A DNA stretch of 64,000 nucleotides from Nautilus pompilius (lineage: Eukaryota > Mollusca > Cephalopoda > Nautilida > Nautilidae). Location of the stretch: positions 3,939,001-4,003,000 of the forward strand of contig JACATO010000317.1 of assembly GCA_018389105.1 (NCBI GenBank), given 5' to 3'. Numbering within the stretch: the first letter of the stretch is position 1; each line of letters opens with the position of its first letter. Of the stretch, positions 58,592-64,000 are shown one piece after another. Below the pieces are notes generated by a model, which saw nothing but the letters and a program-made list of their open reading frames with translations, searched no databases and had not been told where the DNA came from. The position numbers and the translations under genes are program-made.

Positions 58592-60032
58592 AGATCTTAA
58601 TTTTGGTTCAATCTATTTAAATATTCTTATTATTGTTCAAATAGCAATTTTTACTCTATATTCTAATAAACAATTAAGTTGTGAAATGGCTTATCCACTG
58701 TCCTTTTATTGCATGGAAGAGTTTACAGTGATTTGTGATTATATTGTTTTGCCAAAGGAGACACAGTTTCATCTGTGTTGAGCAAGCTTGGAGCATTTCA
58801 TTAATATTTCTTATTTTTTATGTTGCAGTCTTTAAATAAAGATAATGAGCTACTTTTCTTCATTTTATCTAAAAGTTGAGAAAAATGTTAGTGATGTCTA
58901 TTTTTGTAATTTTCTTAACCAGAGGGAGAGAATATTCAGACACTCTGTTTTTCCTTTTTAAAATATATGCAATTCATTTTATAAGTATGTGAATACTGTT
59001 ATAATATTGTTGTGTTTAATGAAAAAAATGATCATTCAGCAGTATACATACATGCACATTACTTTGCAGCAGTGGATAACAGTATTTCTAGTCATTTAAC
59101 AAGTTAAATAAAAAGACAATTTAAGATGTTTGACCATTTGTGCAAGCTACAATAATTTTAGCCAAGTGTTATAAAACAAAAAGAAAAACTATCAAATCAA
59201 TGGCAAAAACTGCTAAAAAAACTGTTAATTAATACCCAGAAAAGGAAGGATTTAGAAAGATGAATAGTAATAAAGTAAAACACTATGAAATTTAAAGGTG
59301 AAGTGCCCTACATTTTTGAAATATTACTAAATTACGAGATTTATGTGTATGTATAAAAGCCAGTTGTCCTGTCTTTTGGTAATGCTCTTGATATCAAGTT
59401 CTGACATCATTGTATGTGTTTAATGATGTCAGATCTGCATGTATGAGAACTGTGTAATGAAACAAGACTAATTGTGAATAGATTATTTGATAATTTTATA
59501 GATACTGAGATTTTAACTGGGAGTAATGAAGGTAAGAAATTTTTTTATTTCAAGAATTTATCTGGTGCAAAGTGAAACAAATTAGTCTTTTATGTTAAAA
59601 AGACAGCAGTTTCAGTTAATTCCAGCTTTTTTTTATAGTGAGGAATAAATCACAAGGACAAACTTTTGATCATGTAGGAATATTTTTACCACAAGAAGTG
59701 CTTGCTCATGGACAGCTGTACATTGCATTGACCTGAACAACATTAGAAATTAATTTAAAATATTTTTTGAGGACAAGAACCAAGGAAAATTATTGAAAAA
59801 TGAAAAAGTGTTCATGAGAAATGTAATATACCATGGAATATTTACCTGATTAGAGAGAATCAAAATCAGCAACATTGAACAGAAATTTATAATGAAGTTG
59901 CAACTTTCATATATATTTTGACTGTTTAACTAAACTGCCCTTTTGGTTAAATAGCTTGTTTGTCTAAATGGTAATACTTATATATATATATAATAAAAAT
60001 ATAAAATTGATGATATATGTACATAACAATAA

Positions 60033-60035
<3 letters not shown>

Positions 60036-60064
<29 letters not shown>
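60036..60064. repeat. (TA)n microsatellite
   Basis: About 14 units. Confidence 0.95.
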
Positions 60065-60067
<3 letters not shown>

Positions 60068-60187
60068 CCATTTGACATTCTTTCTTTGGGGAGGGGACAG
60101 TTTGAATTTTAGTTTTTCTATGGCCCATCTCATATTCATGCTTTTAAAAATATAGTTATCCTTGTTATTTTTGACAGACAAGCACAT

Positions 60188-60230
60188 TGTGTGTGTGTGT
60201 GTGTGTGTGTGAGAGTGAGAGAGAGAGAGT
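60188..60230. repeat. (GT)n-(GA)n compound microsatellite
   Basis: About 12 GT units followed by GA-rich units. Confidence 0.95.
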
Positions 60231-61214
60231 GAACTTGGGATACTGTGATTTTGGACACTTGTTTAAACAACATTGTAACACAGTTAATGCTTTGAACACA
60301 AAAATATCACTTGTGCCACTGTGTTAATATATGCTGGTAACCATAATTGTGAACTCACCAATAAAATAATTCATTAAGTATAAAAAAAGATATTTTGATG
60401 AAAATATTTTTTGATTAAAATTTGAAAATAAACCTTATTTTACATGTATGGTTTATTTTACACTCGTGTATATATATATATACAAATATGCACTGATAAA
60501 CTGATTTATGTTTGAAATGAGATGGTGATTTCACAATATACCAGTTTAACCATTAACTGATGGAAATAATAATGCAAACAGAACTGCCTGTAACACAATT
60601 TTTTACAACAACTACTTATCTTATTTTTAATTAGAGTTAATTCATGCTGCTATTGCTAAAGACCTTCAAAATTTTAAATAAAAAAAGGAAAATCATTTGC
60701 TGATTTAAACTGCCCTGCTAGCAAATTGCGCTTAAATTTTTAAGAAATGCTATCAATATGAAAACTTTAATTTCTTTATTGATGGACTTTTATTGTATTT
60801 TTTAAAACTTATTATTAAAAAAAACAAGCAAATTTTTTTACAATTTTATACTTTAAAAATGTTACTCATTTTTCAGTATGTATATTTTATAATATTCAAA
60901 AATAATTCATATATATATATATGCAATCTACCTTTATCTATACACCTGTTGGCTTCATCACTTGTGATATCATTATTTAAGAATACCAGTAGCAGTATTT
61001 TTACACAGATTTTGTTTTCAGTTGCTCTACTCTATAGCAAGTGTTTAACACTTTCAATTGTACTACAAAAACAATTCAGAATTAGGTTTTTTGGAAACTA
61101 ACTAGTTGACTATAAAACATGTTGAGATGTTCTGCTGTGTGACAAAGGTTTCCAATTATCAGGCCTGTTTGTATACTCTGAATTCATTTGTTCTGAGTTA
61201 CCTTATTTTTTCCA

Positions 61215-61665
61215 CTAGCTTTAGAAACATGACCACTATGGAGGAATTAGATGTGATGGCAGGATGATATTCATATTTTCCAGAAGAATAGCATTACAGG
61301 GTTGGCACAGGGATGAGAAATCCTTGATGTTTATCAGGTCACATATGGTGCTAATGGGGATAACTTCATTTTCATGGATGATAGCACCTGTCTACATCAT
61401 ACTTGGATATTCAAGGAATATTTGGAGCAGGAGACAATCATTTACATGGAGTGACCAGATCATTTTTAGACCTTAATCCAGTCTAACTTTGGAACATGCT
61501 TTAAGCTGCCATTATAAGACTTCTGTACTGCAATAAATCTTGCAGGAACTTGATGACCTCATTGAGAAATAGAACAACCTGGCCCAGATCAACATTCAAG
61601 ACTTATCAGAAGCATGAGATGCTTATGCCAAGCTTTCGTTTGTGCTAGAGGCTCTCTCTCACAAA
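61215..61665 (+). mobile_element. Tc1-like transposase relic
   Basis: Plus strand reads GDNFIFMDDSTCLHHTWIFK, then EYLEQETIIYMEWPDHF, then DLNPV in a neighbouring frame, and LQELDDLIEK before W/NNLAQ. These match the second and third catalytic motifs and the C-terminal helix of Tc1/Tc3 transposases. Frame changes present; ends not found. Confidence 0.75.
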
Positions 61666-61927
61666 ATACTGAATAAATTTCTGAATTGGAATTTACCACT
61701 TTGGAGAAAATTTCAGACTGTTCTCTGTTTTGATAACTGAAAATCTGTGTGTTTTGGGAGATATCTCTATTAACTCATTTTGATATTATTTCATGATATT
61801 TTTTTATATTGGCTAGTATTAACATCTTGAATTATAGATGAATACATATTCCAACTTTGCTTTCATTATAGTACCTAACACAGTTATGAAATTGACACCC
61901 TGGCCTTTGATTCACAGCAACTTTTGC

Positions 61928-62325
61928 TTACCATATTTTTTCAGGTTATAAGTCGATGGGGAGTATAAGTTGAATAGGTCAATTTTCCTGTTTTCCAAGC
62001 CTTCATTCACATATAAGCTGAAGTGGTGTATAAGTCAATAGTACGGTTGTACTTTTGTACAGTAATAACAGTATAAAATTTTTTTCAGGGTTATAAAACA
62101 GCAAAAGTGAGAGATTTGGGGAACAAAAGAATTTTAGGCAAAAGGAAGAGAATGAAGCACTTTGTGTCAAAACAAAGTCTTCAAGCTGATCTTCGACATT
62201 GGTCCATCTAGCTTTGAAACCAAAGTTTGCTTTTTTCAGTCTGTCATAATAAATCCTTTGCTTTTCGCCAATCACGAACATATTTCTCACTAATACCATA
62301 CTGCCGTTCTGCTGCCATATTTATA
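61928..62325 (-). mobile_element. pogo-like transposon fragment (N-terminal DNA-binding part)
   Basis: Reverse strand from about 62,317 reads MAAERQYGISEKYVRDWRKA, shifts frame, and continues ANFGFKARWTNVEDQLEDFV. This is the helix-turn-helix region of pogo/jerky-type transposases (EKxVRDWRK...ELE). A terminal sequence with GTATAAGTTG and TTATAAGTCGATGGGG lies at 61,943-61,975. The catalytic domain is absent, so this is an internally deleted copy. Confidence 0.65.
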
Positions 62326-63214
62326 TTTATGTTTTCAAAACTGTGTGGTTTACTTTTATAATAACATTATACTTTTTAATTCACTGATACATGCAATATT
62401 TCAGCTATAAGAATGTTTTTCCAATGAATGTAAAGTATCTAATTCTAAATTAATAAAAAAAAAAAAAATTTAAACTATTGGTTTTATAAAATATGCTTTA
62501 GTAATCTTAGTAAAAATTTTAACTTTGATAAATTACTAAGAAGTATGAATTATGCTACAGTTTTATTTTATGAAGACTATTTTAAAACTAATTATAAAAA
62601 TTCTAGTTTCAATGAAAAATCTGAAATTAACCATATAAAAATTACAACTAGCAGCATGTTTATTAGTCAATAAAGGACACTTTTGTCGTTAAAACATTTT
62701 AGCATACTTTATTTATAGTACCTTTAATGACTTTCAACTTTTAACATTTTTTTGTATTCAATAAGCTTAATTTGAAATAATGATTTTGTAGAGTATTCTT
62801 AGCACATCTGCTCTTCATATGATATCTTTATCAAGTTATGTTAGTAGAATTTTGACAGATATTTAAATAGCTTGCTATCTCCAAATCTGTAGTATCAGTT
62901 AAGAAATGGCTATTGCATAGAATTGTGTGTGCTAAGTATAAGTTTTTGTGAGATTTTAGTATAATAGTAGTTTTAAGAAAGATTCATCTAGGAAGTCATT
63001 TTGTAAAACAGATATTGTCCTTTTAATTTATAGATTATTTTTTATTAAATAATCACCATTATTCATATTACCTATTGGAAACAAAAGTATGAACTTTAAT
63101 ATAAAAATAATCAGATGTCTCTTGATATACAATGTTTGTCTTACTATCTTGCTGAAGTCTTCTAAATGAAAGATGGATATTAATGAAATGACATTGCAGT
63201 GAAAACTGAATATA

Positions 63215-64000
63215 CAGTTAACCCTTGTCCAATGTGCAGGTTACATTCCTTGGGAATGGCATGTTAGACAATTCCGCATTGGACAAACTTAATATCTTAT
63301 GGGATTAATGGGAATAAATGAACATGGCCGCATAAACTCCTCGATAAATACTTAGATATGTAGATTTTTATGCACAAATAAATGAAAAGTCCTACCTATA
63401 TTGTATATGAAATAAGAATATAATAAAACTATAAACATAATGACATTCACATATGATAAATGAAAATATAATTCTTTTGTAACTTACCTAAGAATGAAGA
63501 CTTCCGATGATGATGATGATAGATTTGGAGACTGAGGGGTTAATTGCTTGGGGCCGATTGATCATCAGGATCATCAGAAAATTCGGTTTCAAACTTTAAT
63601 GAAACAGATGCAGAAGTTGATAGTTTGGGATCAATGGGAGTTGGAGTGGATGCTTTAGGCTTCATGTATTCAGTGATTTTCTGTTGTTTTGCTTTCCGCC
63701 GAAAATCTTTTAAGATTTCCATGTAGGGTGCTTTAAGGTCATTAAATCCCTTTGTAAATTTAAGGCTTCTCTCCATTATGGGATCTGTGTCCATAACCAT
63801 TTCTGCCAGCTCGTCTGCCTTGCAGAGAAAATTGGACACAGCCTTCACTGCTAGGATGGGTTTAGCATGTTCTTTCTCTTCTGCATCATTACTCACTTTT
63901 GCTGGAGGCTATCAGTACTTCAAACTCATCATTCATTGGCTCTTGGTAATGGGATTCCAGCAGCTCATTCACCTTTTTGTTCCTCATATCACCAAACTCC
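63215..64000 (-). mobile_element. Tigger/pogo transposon, 3' end, runs off window
   Basis: Terminal sequence CAGTTAACCCTTGTCCAATG begins at 63,215 next to TA (63,213-63,214). The reverse-strand C-terminal transposase part reads FGDMRNKKVNELLESHYQEP, then NDEFEVL near 63,920-64,000, and EEKEHAKPILAVKAVSNFLC on to KAKQQKITEYMKP (63,540-63,896). The V-x-ELLxSH motif is the Tigger tail that follows the DDE domain. The first part and the 63,896 region are in different frames. Catalytic domain lies outside the window. Confidence 0.8.

Larger units (their letters stand above)
58600..61210. other. Intergenic, simple repeats only
   Basis: AT-rich flank with (TA)n at 60,036-60,064 and (GT)n/(GA)n at 60,188-60,230. 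No gene recognised. Confidence 0.5.

Noticed and set aside
1-64000. CRISPR array, operon, tRNA or rRNA genes
   Set aside because: Spliceosomal introns and transposons mark this as animal nuclear DNA. No regularly spaced repeats, cloverleaf with A/B boxes, or rRNA text was recognised.

Overview
The window is AT-rich, intron-rich metazoan nuclear DNA. It holds two plus-strand genes with short exons in long introns, CpG-poor sequence with one CpG-rich island, microsatellites, and many decayed DNA transposons and LINEs. Species cannot be fixed from the sequence. The repeat mix (Tc1, pogo/Tigger, hAT, CR1- and RTE-like LINEs, and a 'FCYVCG' protein family I associate with arthropod and Hydra protein sets) suggests an invertebrate, perhaps a chelicerate such as a horseshoe crab or spider; this is an inference.

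Gene 1 (before position 1 to 16,488, plus strand) is the 3' part of a receptor-like protein kinase. Twelve exons join in phase into 497 residues. The extracellular part resembles the mannose-6-phosphate-receptor / ATG27 fold, followed by an acidic stalk, one membrane segment, a YQKL sorting-type motif, a short juxtamembrane region and a complete kinase domain. A receptor that joins a lysosomal-sorting-receptor fold to a tyrosine-kinase-like domain is the most unusual thing here. Its introns hold two Tc1-like transposons (457-2029 and 14,604-15,643).

From 16.5 to 23.2 kb there is the 3' flank of gene 1, then a reverse-strand decayed coding stretch (19.92-22.22 kb, unidentified), then the CpG-rich island (22.2-23.3 kb) with a CRE palindrome and a CACGTG box. 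The island is the likely promoter of gene 2.

Gene 2 (non-coding first exon ending 23,244; coding 27,670 to 58,188, plus strand) has 15 coding exons that join in phase into 716 residues. The first 260 or so residues are coiled coil and resemble vertebrate SIX6OS1, a synaptonemal-complex central-element protein. The rest is low complexity. Its introns carry an RTE-like LINE tail, pogo/Tigger-type miniature elements, a CR1-like LINE broken by two later insertions, a hAT element with perfect 8-bp target duplications, and a Tc1 relic.

Downstream (58.2-64 kb) is 3' flank, simple repeats, a Tc1 relic, a pogo-type transposase fragment and, running off the window, a reverse-strand Tigger/pogo element.
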